Counted from the stretch's first letter, positions 16,213 through 24,389 are shown. The stretch is 33,031 nt of DNA from Verrucomicrobiota bacterium (GCA_003218535.1 QHNV01000079.1:1-33031), one strand, 5' to 3'. Notes: generated by a model from the sequence alone, not told the origin. Numbers and translations are program-made.

Positions 16213-17327
16213 GGCACGTGCTCGGGGAAAAGCGAGAAAATGCTTTTCTCGTTTGCTTCACACACGCCTCGCTCAGTAATGAGTGCGGTTATCAGCCTAC
16301 GCGGCGTAACGTCGAAGCCGTAGTTCGCGGCTGGGCTTTCCTCGGGCGCAACGCGCACTTCGACGTGTTGTCCCGCGAGCCAGCCGTCCGCATGCTTTAG
16401 TTCTTCTGCGCACCGCTCTTCGATCGGGATTTCTTTCAGCCCATCCTGCATCCTCCAGTCAATCGAAGACGAAGGCAGCGCTACATAAAAAGGAACATTA
16501 TTATCACTCGCCGCCAGAGCTTTCGGATATGTCCCGATCTTGTTTGCAACATCTCCTGTGTAGGTCGTGCGATCAGTTCCAACAATCACGAGATCCACAT
16601 CGCCATGTTGCATCAAATGCCCTGCTGCACTGTCCGCGATCACCGTATGCGGCACGCCGTGCTGACCTAGTTCCCAGGCAGTAAGTTTCGAGCCCTGATT
16701 CCTCGGCCTTGTCTCAGCAACCCATACGTGGACCAGCAACCCACTATCGTGTGCGGCATAGATTGGCGCGGTTGCGGAGCCGTAGTCTACAAACGCGAGC
16801 CATCCCGCGTTGCAATGGGTGAGCACATTGACAGGCTTTCCCGCCTTTTTTCGAGCAATTTGCTGAATGAGCGCCAACCCATGGTGCCCGATCATCCTGC
16901 AATGTTCCGCATCTTCATCGGCAATCAGTCTGGCAGTGCGCAAAGCAAGCGCGGGCTTTTCCGCTGCGGTTTTCCCTTCGGCAATATTCTTCAGTTGCCG
17001 CTCGATCGCCCACGAAAGATTCACCGCCGTGGGCCTCGTCTCCTTTAGTTGAACCGCCGCTTCTGCGAGGTGCTTATCGAACTCTGCAACTGAAGGACAG
17101 TCCGTCGCTTTAATTGCCGCCAGATACATTCCGTATCCCGCGCTGGCGCCGATCAAGCCCGCGCCGCGAACATGCATTTCACGGATCGCCGTCGCCATCT
17201 GCTCAACGGTGCGGGCTTCTTCAATGACGAATCGCTGAGGCAAAAATCGCTGGTCGATCAGTTGCACAACACATTCATCGTCCGGCTTAAGCCAGATCGT
17301 CCGAAAATGTTGGCCTCTTACTTTCAC
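16209..17327 (-). CDS. mtnA: S-methyl-5-thioribose-1-phosphate isomerase
   Basis: MtnA converts methylthioribose-1-phosphate (and in some organisms related 5-deoxyribose-1-phosphate) to the ribulose form in salvage of S-adenosylmethionine by-products. The 372-residue protein has the two catalytic residues in context: C172 in LTHCNAGWLA and D252 in VGTDRTTYTGDV. It also shows RGAGLIGASAGYG (54-66), ETRPRNQGSKLTAWEL, DSAAGHLM and NKIGTYPKALAA. The start is GTG 17325-17327. No mtnK, mtnN, mtnC, mtnD or mtnE lies in the window. The last codons contain an 8-pair hairpin just before the start of the coupled aldolase gene. Confidence 0.92.
   Translation of the reverse strand: MKVRGQHFRTIWLKPDDECVVQLIDQRFLPQRFVIEEARTVEQMATAIREMHVRGAGLIGASAGYGMYLAAIKATDCPSVAEFDKHLAEAAVQLKETRPTAVNLSWAIERQLKNIAEGKTAAEKPALALRTARLIADEDAEHCRMIGHHGLALIQQIARKKAGKPVNVLTHCNAGWLAFVDYGSATAPIYAAHDSGLLVHVWVAETRPRNQGSKLTAWELGQHGVPHTVIADSAAGHLMQHGDVDLVIVGTDRTTYTGDVANKIGTYPKALAASDNNVPFYVALPSSSIDWRMQDGLKEIPIEERCAEELKHADGWLAGQHVEVRVAPEESPAANYGFDVTPRRLITALITERGVCEANEKSIFSLFPEHVP
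16233..16251. repeat. Hairpin near the 3' end of mtnA
   Basis: CGAGAAAA (16233-16240) pairs perfectly with TTTTCTCG (16244-16251) around a TGC loop. It lies inside the mtnA coding region about 20 bases upstream (in - strand sense) of the overlapping GTG start of the aldolase gene. It could affect translational coupling or be chance. Confidence 0.5.
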
Positions 17328-17371
17328 CCGTTACAGGTATCATCTCAGCGTCTAACGCTTGATTCAACAGG

Positions 17372-17406
17372 CGTTGGACGTTGGCCGTTCGGCATTGGAC
17401 GTTTGT
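17372..17406. repeat. Heptamer tandem spacer, 5 x CGTTGGA-like
   Basis: Five consecutive 7-base units occupy the divergent gap between mtnA and the amidohydrolase: CGTTGGA, CGTTGGC, CGTTCGG, CATTGGA, CGTTTGT. The gap 17328-17447 shows no other structure that I can name and no clear promoter. Confidence 0.75.
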
Positions 17407-17447
17407 CTTCCCGCCGGAGAAATGTTTTTTCGATTCTTAACCTAATT

Positions 17448-19121
17448 ATGAAACGTAAACTTGCGGTTTATTTTTTGGCATTTATGAGCGGAGCGTACGC
17501 AAACGCACAGCTGAAACCAACGGCAACGTTGATCATCACTAATGCGGCTATTTACACCGTAGATAAACAGCATCCCAAGGCGGAAGCAGTGGCCGTAATC
17601 CGGGAACGCATTGTGGCTCTCGGCTCAAGCGCGGAAATTGATTTGTGGCGCGGCCCGCAAACCAAGGTAATTGACGCTGACGGCAAGCTAGTGCTGCCCG
17701 GATTCAACGACTCGCATGTGCATTTCATCCAGGGCGGCGCGCAACTGGATCAAGTTAACCTGACGGATGTGGCAACCCCGGAGGAGTTCACAAGGCGTAT
17801 TGCGGCGCAGGCGACCAAGACCCCGAAAGGCGAATGGATTCTGGGCGGCCGCTGGGACGAAACCAAATGGCCGACGGCGCAGCTTCCCACTAAGGAGCTC
17901 GTGGATCCAGTGACCGGGGATACGCCAATTTTTGTCGAGCGCTACGATGGACACGAAGCGCTTGCTAACTCGGCGGCGATGAAGCTAGGCGGCGTCAACG
18001 CGAAAACTCCCGATGTTCCCGGAGGAGTAATCGTGCGCGATGCGAGTGGAAATCCGACTGGAATTTTCAAGGATGCAGCTCAGGAGCTGATCAACAAGGC
18101 GATTCCAGCCATGTCGCATGAGCGACGAATGCGGGCTGCGCGCCGGGCCCTGGAACACGCGGCATCACTAGGCGTAACCAGTGTGCAGCACATGAATCCG
18201 GAGTTTGCTGATGTGGCAGTCTATTCCGAGCTCGAGGAAAAAAGTGAACTCACCACACGCATCTACGCAGTGCCGATGGAAACCAATTGGCAGGATCAGG
18301 CAAAGGTTGGCATTCGTCGCGCGTGGGGCTCGAGTTATCTGCGACTCGGTGCGGTCAAAGGCTATGCTGATGGCTCGTTAGGCTCACGAACGGCGTACAT
18401 GTTCGAGCCGTTTGCCGATGATTCAGGTAACCGCGGACTATTGAGTGATGAAATGCATCCGCCCAGCGCCATGCGCGACCGGCTGATGCAGGCCGATGCG
18501 GCAGGATTGCAGCTTCGCATTCATGCAATCGGCGACCGCGCGATCTCGATGATTCTCGATATTTTCAGTGATATCGAAAGAGAGCACGGTTATCACGACC
18601 AGCGTTTTACCATCGAGCACGCGCAGCACATGGCGCCGAAAGATTTTGAGCGATTTGCGAAACTCCACGTCATCGCTTCGATGCAGCCCTATCACGCCAT
18701 CGACGACGGTCGCTGGGCGGAAAAACGTCTCGGTCGCGAACGGGCGCGTTACAGCTATGCGTGGCGCAGCTTCCTCGATCACAGCGTGACGCTCGCCTTC
18801 GGAACGGATTGGCCCGTGGCTCCGCTCAACCCCATGCTTGGACTTTACGCCGCAGTCACCCGCGCAACACTCGATAGCAAGAATCCCGGCGGCTGGATTC
18901 CGGAAGAAAAGATCACGCTGCCGGAGGCGGTAGAAGCCTATACCATTGGCTCAGCGTTCGCCGAATTTCAGGAGCACGAGAAAGGCTCGATCACACCCGG
19001 TGAACTGGCTGACATGGTCATCCTGAATGACAACATCTTTGACCTCAAGCCGGAAGCCATTCAAAACACGAAAGTGGAAACGACGATTGTGGGCGGCAAG
19101 GTGGTATATGGAGGGCGATGA
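17448..19121 (+). CDS. Exported YtcJ-like amidohydrolase
   Basis: A 557-residue metal-dependent hydrolase of the amidohydrolase superfamily (Amidohydro_3, YtcJ-like). The start ATG 17448 yields a signal peptide (MKRKLAVYFLAFMSGAYANA), so the enzyme is probably periplasmic. An earlier in-frame start at 17172 would cross the mtnA 5' end on the other strand and the heptamer spacer, and is rejected. Metal-site motifs are in order: GFNDSHVHF with H90 and H92, LRIHAIGDRA, FTIEHAQHM and LAFGTDWPVAPLNP. The C-terminal KGSITPGELADMVILN is typical. These enzymes hydrolyse amide or related bonds in small molecules; the substrate is not predictable. It lies inside the region separating the two nuo blocks. 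Confidence 0.87.
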   Translation: MKRKLAVYFLAFMSGAYANAQLKPTATLIITNAAIYTVDKQHPKAEAVAVIRERIVALGSSAEIDLWRGPQTKVIDADGKLVLPGFNDSHVHFIQGGAQLDQVNLTDVATPEEFTRRIAAQATKTPKGEWILGGRWDETKWPTAQLPTKELVDPVTGDTPIFVERYDGHEALANSAAMKLGGVNAKTPDVPGGVIVRDASGNPTGIFKDAAQELINKAIPAMSHERRMRAARRALEHAASLGVTSVQHMNPEFADVAVYSELEEKSELTTRIYAVPMETNWQDQAKVGIRRAWGSSYLRLGAVKGYADGSLGSRTAYMFEPFADDSGNRGLLSDEMHPPSAMRDRLMQADAAGLQLRIHAIGDRAISMILDIFSDIEREHGYHDQRFTIEHAQHMAPKDFERFAKLHVIASMQPYHAIDDGRWAEKRLGRERARYSYAWRSFLDHSVTLAFGTDWPVAPLNPMLGLYAAVTRATLDSKNPGGWIPEEKITLPEAVEAYTIGSAFAEFQEHEKGSITPGELADMVILNDNIFDLKPEAIQNTKVETTIVGGKVVYGGR

Positions 19122-19191
19122 ATCCGTAAGACCGGTAAGCTTTGAAGACGTTAGGGAGAAAATTCAACAAGTAAGAACGGGCTTGGGAAAG

Positions 19192-19590
19192 TCAGGTTGA
19201 AAACTGCTCGCGTACTTCGGTGGGCACACGCATTGGACGGCCAGTCCGGACATTGATGGGACACCAGAGTGTGCGCGCTTGCGACAAAAGCTGGCGATCA
19301 TTCTTGCGGCGGATTTCAGTGAAACGTTCGAACGAGAGCCGAGCGGCTTTGCCTACCCATGTGCGAAGCACGATCTCGTCCCCTAGCGTGGCTGCCGCCT
19401 TGTAATCAATCTCGTGTCGCAACACCACCCAGCCGATGATTTCTTGCGCTTTGGCGTTGGCGATTGCTCGCCAATGCGCCGTTGCAACGTCCTGCACCCA
19501 GCGAACGTAAACCGTGTTGTTCACGTGATTTTGCTGGTCGATATCGGCCGCAACGACCGGCACAACCATTTCGAAAGCCAAGGAGGACAT
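19192..19590 (-). CDS. 4HBT-fold acyl-CoA thioesterase
   Basis: A 132-residue hotdog-fold protein of the 4-hydroxybenzoyl-CoA thioesterase family. The active-site region is DIDQQNHVNNTVYVRWVQD (residues 16-34), with D16 and the HVNN segment, and the length is typical for the YbgC/FcbC group. Such enzymes hydrolyse acyl-CoA or acyl-ACP thioesters in the cytoplasm; chain specificity cannot be read here. The start is ATG 19588-19590. It is divergent from nuoI across a 119-base gap holding two 9-base repeats, and convergent with the amidohydrolase. Confidence 0.85.
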   Translation of the reverse strand: MSSLAFEMVVPVVAADIDQQNHVNNTVYVRWVQDVATAHWRAIANAKAQEIIGWVVLRHEIDYKAAATLGDEIVLRTWVGKAARLSFERFTEIRRKNDRQLLSQARTLWCPINVRTGRPMRVPTEVREQFST

Positions 19591-19634
19591 CGAGAGTCGG
19601 TAATCAGTTTACCTTTCTCTCGTCTTGCAATCGA

Positions 19635-19652
19635 TTGTAATCCTGTAAATCC
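19635..19652. repeat. Nonamer tandem spacer upstream of nuoI
   Basis: TTGTAATCC (19635-19643) is followed by TGTAAATCC (19644-19652), then TGTTTGGAG as a decayed third unit. It lies in the divergent gap between the thioesterase gene and nuoI, where a promoter for the second nuo block must lie if the block is transcribed independently. I cannot call -35/-10 boxes with confidence. Confidence 0.5.
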
Positions 19653-19709
19653 TGTTTGGAGATCACTGACCCAAACTCTTCCTCTCCTTTTTGATTCGGA
19701 TTTTTGATC

Positions 19710-20240
19710 ATGGCCATCACTGTTCCAAGACCGAAACTCAACTGGCGCGAGCGGCTGTATTTGCCCGCGATCGTGGCAGGGCTCGCCATCACGATCAAAC
19801 ATTTTAAGAACATGCTGCTCGGACGCACCAAGGTGACCATGGAATATCCCGAGCAGAAATGGGACAACAGCCTGCCAGATCATTATCGCGGTGCGCCAGC
19901 GCTTGTGCGCGATGCTGATGGCCGCGTGCGCTGCGTGGCCTGTCAGCTCTGCGAATTTATTTGCCCGCCGCGCGCGATCAAAATTATTTCCGGCGAAATT
20001 CCTGCGACCGACCGCTTCTCCAAAGTCGAAAAATATCCTGAAGAATTCGATATCGACATGATCCGCTGCATTTTCTGCGGCATGTGCGAAGAGGTCTGTC
20101 CCGAGCAGGCGATTTTTTTGCGGAAAGACTACGCGATCACTGGTTTTACGCGCGCGGAGATGGTGCACCACAAAGAAAAACTTCTCGAAATCGGCGGCGT
20201 GATGCACGGCGTCGTGTTGAAATGGAACGAGAAGAAATGA
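19710..20240 (+). CDS. nuoI: NADH-quinone oxidoreductase subunit I
   Basis: NuoI carries the two 4Fe-4S clusters N6a and N6b that lead electrons towards N2 in NuoB. The 176-residue protein has two ferredoxin motifs: C75, C78, C81 and C85 (CVACQLCEFICP) and C120, C123, C126 and C130 (CIFCGMCEEVCP). The N-terminal amphipathic/hydrophobic part (LPAIVAGLAITIKHF) fits the membrane-proximal helix of the family. I chose ATG 19710 over the TTG at 19704. It is the first gene of the second complex I block. Confidence 0.95.
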   Translation: MAITVPRPKLNWRERLYLPAIVAGLAITIKHFKNMLLGRTKVTMEYPEQKWDNSLPDHYRGAPALVRDADGRVRCVACQLCEFICPPRAIKIISGEIPATDRFSKVEKYPEEFDIDMIRCIFCGMCEEVCPEQAIFLRKDYAITGFTRAEMVHHKEKLLEIGGVMHGVVLKWNEKK

Positions 20241-20243
20241 ACC

Positions 20244-20278
20244 AGATTCGAAATTCCAAATTCCAAATTGGAAATTAC
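20244..20278. repeat. Heptamer tandem spacer between nuoI and nuoJ, 5 x AAATTCC-like
   Basis: Five consecutive 7-base units fill almost the whole 43-base gap: AGATTCG, AAATTCC, AAATTCC, AAATTGG, AAATTAC. The centre also forms the small palindrome CCAAATTGG. The array ends five bases before the nuoJ ATG and displaces any normal Shine-Dalgarno site. Confidence 0.85.
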
Positions 20279-20283
20279 GTCTG

Positions 20284-20787
20284 ATGCCTCCGTTGCTGTT
20301 CTGGGTCTTTGCGTTGTTGATGCTGATCTTCGGCGTGGCCGTCGTCGTCAATCGCAATCCGGTGGCGAGCGCGCTCAGTCTCGTCGTTTCCTTCCTCGGA
20401 CTGGCCGCGCTATTCATGTCGCTCGACGCTTACTTTGTCGGAATCATCCAGGTGCTGGTGTACGCGGGCGCGGTAATGGTCCTTTTTCTTTTCATTATCA
20501 TGCTTCTCAACCTGCCGGCTGAGGAACGGCGCCAGATCAACTGGCTTGCTGCCGCGGGCGGCATCGGCGTTGCGCTTATCTTGCTCGTTCAGATTTGCGC
20601 TGTGATTGGGCATTTCCAAGCTGCACACCAGACTCTTCCGCCTCTTCCGAGATCGACGACTGACGATGTCTGGAACATCGGCGCGTTACTTTTCAGCAAT
20701 TACAATCTTCCGTTCCAGATCATAGGTGTCCTAGTCCTCGTGGCGACGATAGGTGTGGTCCTCCTAAGCAGACGCGAACCTCGATAA
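20284..20787 (+). CDS. nuoJ: NADH-quinone oxidoreductase subunit J
   Basis: NuoJ is a five-helix membrane subunit next to NuoH and NuoK. The 167-residue protein has the conserved features NRNPVASALSLVVSFLGLAALF (split over helices 1-2), FVGIIQVLVYAGAVMVLFLFIIMLLN, and a last helix IIGVLVLVATIGVVLL. The GxxQxLVYAGAVMVLFLF block is the diagnostic pi-bulge helix region of the family. The start is ATG 20284. No clear Shine-Dalgarno site is seen because the heptamer array runs up to the start. Confidence 0.94.
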   Translation: MPPLLFWVFALLMLIFGVAVVVNRNPVASALSLVVSFLGLAALFMSLDAYFVGIIQVLVYAGAVMVLFLFIIMLLNLPAEERRQINWLAAAGGIGVALILLVQICAVIGHFQAAHQTLPPLPRSTTDDVWNIGALLFSNYNLPFQIIGVLVLVATIGVVLLSRREPR

Positions 20788-20790
20788 ACA

Positions 20791-21111
20791 ATGGTCACGC
20801 TCGGCGATTATCTAATCGTAAGCGGCATTCTTTTCGCGATCGGTTTCGCCGGCGTCATGCTGCGCCGCAATCTTATCGTGATTCTCATGTCGCTCGAGCT
20901 CATGCTGAACGCAGCAAATCTGTCCCTCGTTGCATTTTCGAGGTTTCGCCTACAACCGAGTGGCCTGCCCGATTATAACGCACAAATTTTCGTCTTTTTT
21001 ATCATCACCGTCGCCGCCGCCGAGGTTGCACTCGGACTTGCCATCTTGGTCGCGCTGTTTCGCGCACGCCAAACAACGGACGTCAAGGACATCACTCAAC
21101 TAAGGTTTTGA
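20791..21111 (+). CDS. nuoK: NADH-quinone oxidoreductase subunit K
   Basis: NuoK is the small three-helix antiporter-related subunit. The 106-residue protein shows the two conserved membrane glutamates, one in IVILMSLELMLNAANLSLVAF and one in FFIITVAAAEVALGLAI, which are required for proton translocation in studied complexes. It has normal length and starts at ATG 20791, three bases after the nuoJ stop. Confidence 0.95.
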   Translation: MVTLGDYLIVSGILFAIGFAGVMLRRNLIVILMSLELMLNAANLSLVAFSRFRLQPSGLPDYNAQIFVFFIITVAAAEVALGLAILVALFRARQTTDVKDITQLRF

Positions 21112-21123
21112 GCCGGGAATCTA

Positions 21124-22911
21124 ATGAAGTCAATCTTACCTTGGCTCATTCTTCTCGCGCCGCTGTGTAGTGCAGCGGTCATCACTTTGTTCACGCTTCG
21201 GTTGAGCAGCTTCATTTCGATCGCGGCCGTTTTCATAAGCTTTATTTGCAGTTGCTTCGTGTTCACGCGAGCAGGCATGCTCGCGCCACAGTTTACTTGG
21301 ATCGACGTCAGAGGCGTCTTGACGATACCGCTCGGTCTTACGTTGGATCAATTAAGCCGGATGATGCTCGTTCTGGTCTCCGGCGTTGGAGCAGTCATCC
21401 ACGTCTATTCGCTCGGTTACATGCGAGACGACGAGGGCAAGTCTCGCTACTTCGCAGCGCTGTCCCTCTTTATGTTCGCGATGCTCGGGATCGTTCTGGC
21501 GAACAATTTCGTGATGCTGTTCATCTTTTGGGAGCTGGTTGGATTCACCTCATACGTGCTGATCGGTCACTGGTTCTACCGCGACGCCGCAGCGGCTGCT
21601 GCGAAAAAGGCATTCATCACCACGCGTATCGGCGATTTCGGATTCATGGTTGGGATTCTAATGCTTTGGATGGCCACTGGCTCCGTGGTTTTCGCTGAGA
21701 TCACCCCGCGGATGTCAATGCTCACGGGTCACCCCACGTTTCTCACAGCCGTGGCGTTATTAATCTTCTGTGGCGCGGTCGGCAAGTCGGCCCAGTTTCC
21801 GCTGCACGTTTGGTTGCCGGACGCGATGGAAGGTCCCACGCCGATTTCCGCATTGATTCACGCCGCGACCATGGTTGCAGCGGGTGTTTACATGCTTGTC
21901 CGCGTTGCCTTCATTATTCAAGGTTCGCAAACCGCGCTTCTGATTATTGCGTGGATCGGCACCATCACCGCTGTACTTGCCGCGTTGATCGCGACCCAAC
22001 AAAACGACATCAAGCGAATCCTGGCCTACTCCACGATGTCGCAACTCGGTTACATGGTGATGGCGGTCGGTCTCACCTCAAATGACGCGGCGATATTTCA
22101 CCTTTTTACTCACGCATTTTTCAAAGCGCTCCTTTTCCTCGCCGCGGGCTCTGTAATCGTGATGCTGCATCACGAGCAAGACATTTGGAAAATGGGCGGT
22201 CTTTCGCGAAGCCTTCCGATCACATTTGTCACCTTCATCGTTGGCGCGCTGGCGTTAATGGGATGCCCGCCTTTCAGCGGATTTTTCAGTAAGGACGCGA
22301 TTCTTGCGCTTGCGTACAAACGCAATATGCCGATTTTTGCGGTGGCGTTATTTACCGCCTTTTTGACGGCGTTTTACGTCATACGCCTACTCGTTGTCGT
22401 CTTCTTCGGCAAATCCCGGAGCGACATTGCGCGCCAAAGCCGCGAATCACCACTGGTCATGACAGGGCCATTAATCGTGCTCGCGTTCTTGACAACATTC
22501 GGCGGATTTGCATTTTTTGCGCGAAATTTCCTCGCACTCCCAATCGAAAAGGAAGCTGCAATCTTTGTTCCGGCGTTAGCGATCGTTGCGTTGATTCTGG
22601 GAAGTGGATTGGCGATTACTGTTTACCGCAACCGGGCCGGTGAACCGGTAGATCTAGAGTTACTACGCAATAAGTTTCATTTCGATGAGTTTTACAGCTG
22701 GTTGATCCACTGGACACAGGAGCTGCTGGCACATATCGCTGCGTTTTTTGATCGCTGGATCATCGATGTGGGCGCGGTAGGTGGAAGCAGCCGCGGAACT
22801 TTGGGAATCGGTGCGCTCTTACGATTGATTCAGGTGGGGAACCTCCAGGCTTACCTCTTTCTGTTCGGCCTGGGAATTGTCGCGCTCATTTATTTTGCCG
22901 TTTTCCGCTAA
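21124..22911 (+). CDS. nuoL: NADH-quinone oxidoreductase subunit L
   Basis: NuoL is the distal antiporter-like proton channel with the long lateral helix. The 595-residue protein has the key TM5 glutamate E137 in FWELVGFTSYVLIGHW and the TM7 lysine K221 in GAVGKSAQFPLHVWLPDAM, followed by EGPTPISALIHAATMVAAGVYM. The C-terminal part is hydrophobic and ends in a transmembrane segment, consistent with the lateral helix. The start is ATG 21124, 12 bases after nuoK; the stop overlaps the nuoM start by one base (TAATG). Confidence 0.96.
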   Translation: MKSILPWLILLAPLCSAAVITLFTLRLSSFISIAAVFISFICSCFVFTRAGMLAPQFTWIDVRGVLTIPLGLTLDQLSRMMLVLVSGVGAVIHVYSLGYMRDDEGKSRYFAALSLFMFAMLGIVLANNFVMLFIFWELVGFTSYVLIGHWFYRDAAAAAAKKAFITTRIGDFGFMVGILMLWMATGSVVFAEITPRMSMLTGHPTFLTAVALLIFCGAVGKSAQFPLHVWLPDAMEGPTPISALIHAATMVAAGVYMLVRVAFIIQGSQTALLIIAWIGTITAVLAALIATQQNDIKRILAYSTMSQLGYMVMAVGLTSNDAAIFHLFTHAFFKALLFLAAGSVIVMLHHEQDIWKMGGLSRSLPITFVTFIVGALALMGCPPFSGFFSKDAILALAYKRNMPIFAVALFTAFLTAFYVIRLLVVVFFGKSRSDIARQSRESPLVMTGPLIVLAFLTTFGGFAFFARNFLALPIEKEAAIFVPALAIVALILGSGLAITVYRNRAGEPVDLELLRNKFHFDEFYSWLIHWTQELLAHIAAFFDRWIIDVGAVGGSSRGTLGIGALLRLIQVGNLQAYLFLFGLGIVALIYFAVFR

Positions 22912-24389
22912 TGATTTTGTTCGTCATTTTCTGCCCAATCATTGCGGCCATTCTAATCATGGTTGGCGCGCCAGCGCGCAAGACGGCCTTGGCGGCATCG
23001 GTGCTGACGCTGGCAGCGGCGTTATTTCTCCTCGCTTCATTCCAGCTCTTGCAGCGCGATTTCCAGCACGTCACCTCGTTCACCATATCACCCGAGTGGC
23101 ATTTGAGCTTCAGCACAGGAGTCGATGGCTTAAGCCTGGCGATGGTCCTGCTCGCTGCGATCGTTACGCTGGCGGCGGTCTGGTTCGCGGGAAAGATCGA
23201 GAAGTATGAAAAGGCCTTTTATGCCTGCCTTTTATTTATTTCTGGCGGTGCAATCGGCGCATTTGCCTCAATCGATTTGTTTTTCTTTTATGCATTTCAC
23301 GAGCTCGCACTCATTCCCACGTTTTTGCTGATTGGAATTTGGGGCAGTGGAAATCGCATTGCGGCAGCTTGGAAAATCACGATTTACCTTGCGGTCGGAA
23401 GTTTCATTTTGCTGCTCGGCCTGATCTTGCTTTACCAAAGTGTACCGGCGGCATCCCGCAGCTTCGACATTCGTGCGTTACAGGCGGCAGCCAGCTTGGG
23501 GCAGATCTCAGCGGACGCACAACGCCACATCTATCTGCTGCTGCTTATTGGCTTTGGAATTCTGACTTCGCTCTTTCCGTTTCACACGTGGGCGCCGGAA
23601 GCGTATGCCGCCGCTCCGGCACCGGCGGCAATGTTGCACGCTGGAATCCTAAAAAAATTCGGTCTCTACGGTTTATTGCGCTTGGCCATTCCAATGCTTC
23701 CAGAAGGTGCGCGGCATTGGACAAATCTGCTCGTTGTGCTGTTGCTCGCGAACATCATTTACGTAGGTCTAGTCACGATCGCCCAAAAACGACTCGATTG
23801 GATGCTGGGTTACTCGAGCGTGATGCACATGGGTTACATTTTTCTGGGAATCGCTAGCGCCGGCATTCTCGGCGTGACCGGCGCCGCTACTATGATGTTT
23901 GCCCATGGCCTTTCTATCGCGTTGCTATTTGCGCTCGCGGGCGAATTGCGCAAGCGAACCGGCACACTGATTTTCGATGAGCTCGGCGGCCTGGCGAAAG
24001 TAATGCCTTTCGCCGGGCTCGCTTTTGGCCTCGGCGCATTCGCTGCGATTGGCCTTCCTGGCTTCGCAAATTTTGCTGGCGAAATCATGATCTTTTTCGG
24101 CGCATTTAAGAACGGCTGGGAAATCGGGAGATTTCACATTTTCCAAGTCGCGACAGTGCTGGCGCTGTGGGGCGTGGTGATCTCGACCGTCTATATGCTG
24201 CGCGCCTATCGCAAAGCATTCATGGGCATGCTGAATGAGCGCTGGAACGGACTTGTCGATCTTCGAACCGGGTTACGTGTGCCCGTGGCGTTGCTCGTCG
24301 GCGCACTGCTTTGGTACGGATTTTTCCCGCAATCATTCGTGCGAATGATCACGCCTGCGTTTCGCACTTATCTCACCGCAAACAAATAG
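22911..24389 (+). CDS. nuoM: NADH-quinone oxidoreductase subunit M, variant lacking the TM7 lysine
   Basis: NuoM is the middle antiporter-like subunit of the membrane arm. The 492-residue protein has TM5 glutamate E131 in FHELALIPTFLLIG, the lysine pair K248-K249 in LHAGILKKFGLYG, and the TM12 glutamate in FANFAGEIMIFFGAF. The usual TM7 motif (VK-P--P-H-W-PDAH in E. coli) reads GFGILTSLFPFHTWAPEAY here. The conserved lysine is replaced by L218, and the PDAH by PEAY. NuoL and NuoN in the same operon keep their lysines, so the change is specific to NuoM. I believe similar sequences occur in related bacteria as a subfamily. The start is ATG 22911, overlapping nuoL. Confidence 0.93.
   Translation: MILFVIFCPIIAAILIMVGAPARKTALAASVLTLAAALFLLASFQLLQRDFQHVTSFTISPEWHLSFSTGVDGLSLAMVLLAAIVTLAAVWFAGKIEKYEKAFYACLLFISGGAIGAFASIDLFFFYAFHELALIPTFLLIGIWGSGNRIAAAWKITIYLAVGSFILLLGLILLYQSVPAASRSFDIRALQAAASLGQISADAQRHIYLLLLIGFGILTSLFPFHTWAPEAYAAAPAPAAMLHAGILKKFGLYGLLRLAIPMLPEGARHWTNLLVVLLLANIIYVGLVTIAQKRLDWMLGYSSVMHMGYIFLGIASAGILGVTGAATMMFAHGLSIALLFALAGELRKRTGTLIFDELGGLAKVMPFAGLAFGLGAFAAIGLPGFANFAGEIMIFFGAFKNGWEIGRFHIFQVATVLALWGVVISTVYMLRAYRKAFMGMLNERWNGLVDLRTGLRVPVALLVGALLWYGFFPQSFVRMITPAFRTYLTANK

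Noticed and set aside
17172-17447. N-terminal extension of the amidohydrolase frame
   Set aside because: It overlaps the mtnA 5' end on the other strand and the heptamer spacer. A proper signal peptide starts at ATG 17448.
20244-20278. Riboswitch or attenuator between nuoI and nuoJ
   Set aside because: The gap is only 43 bases and almost entirely the heptamer array, with no stable structure beyond CCAAATTGG.
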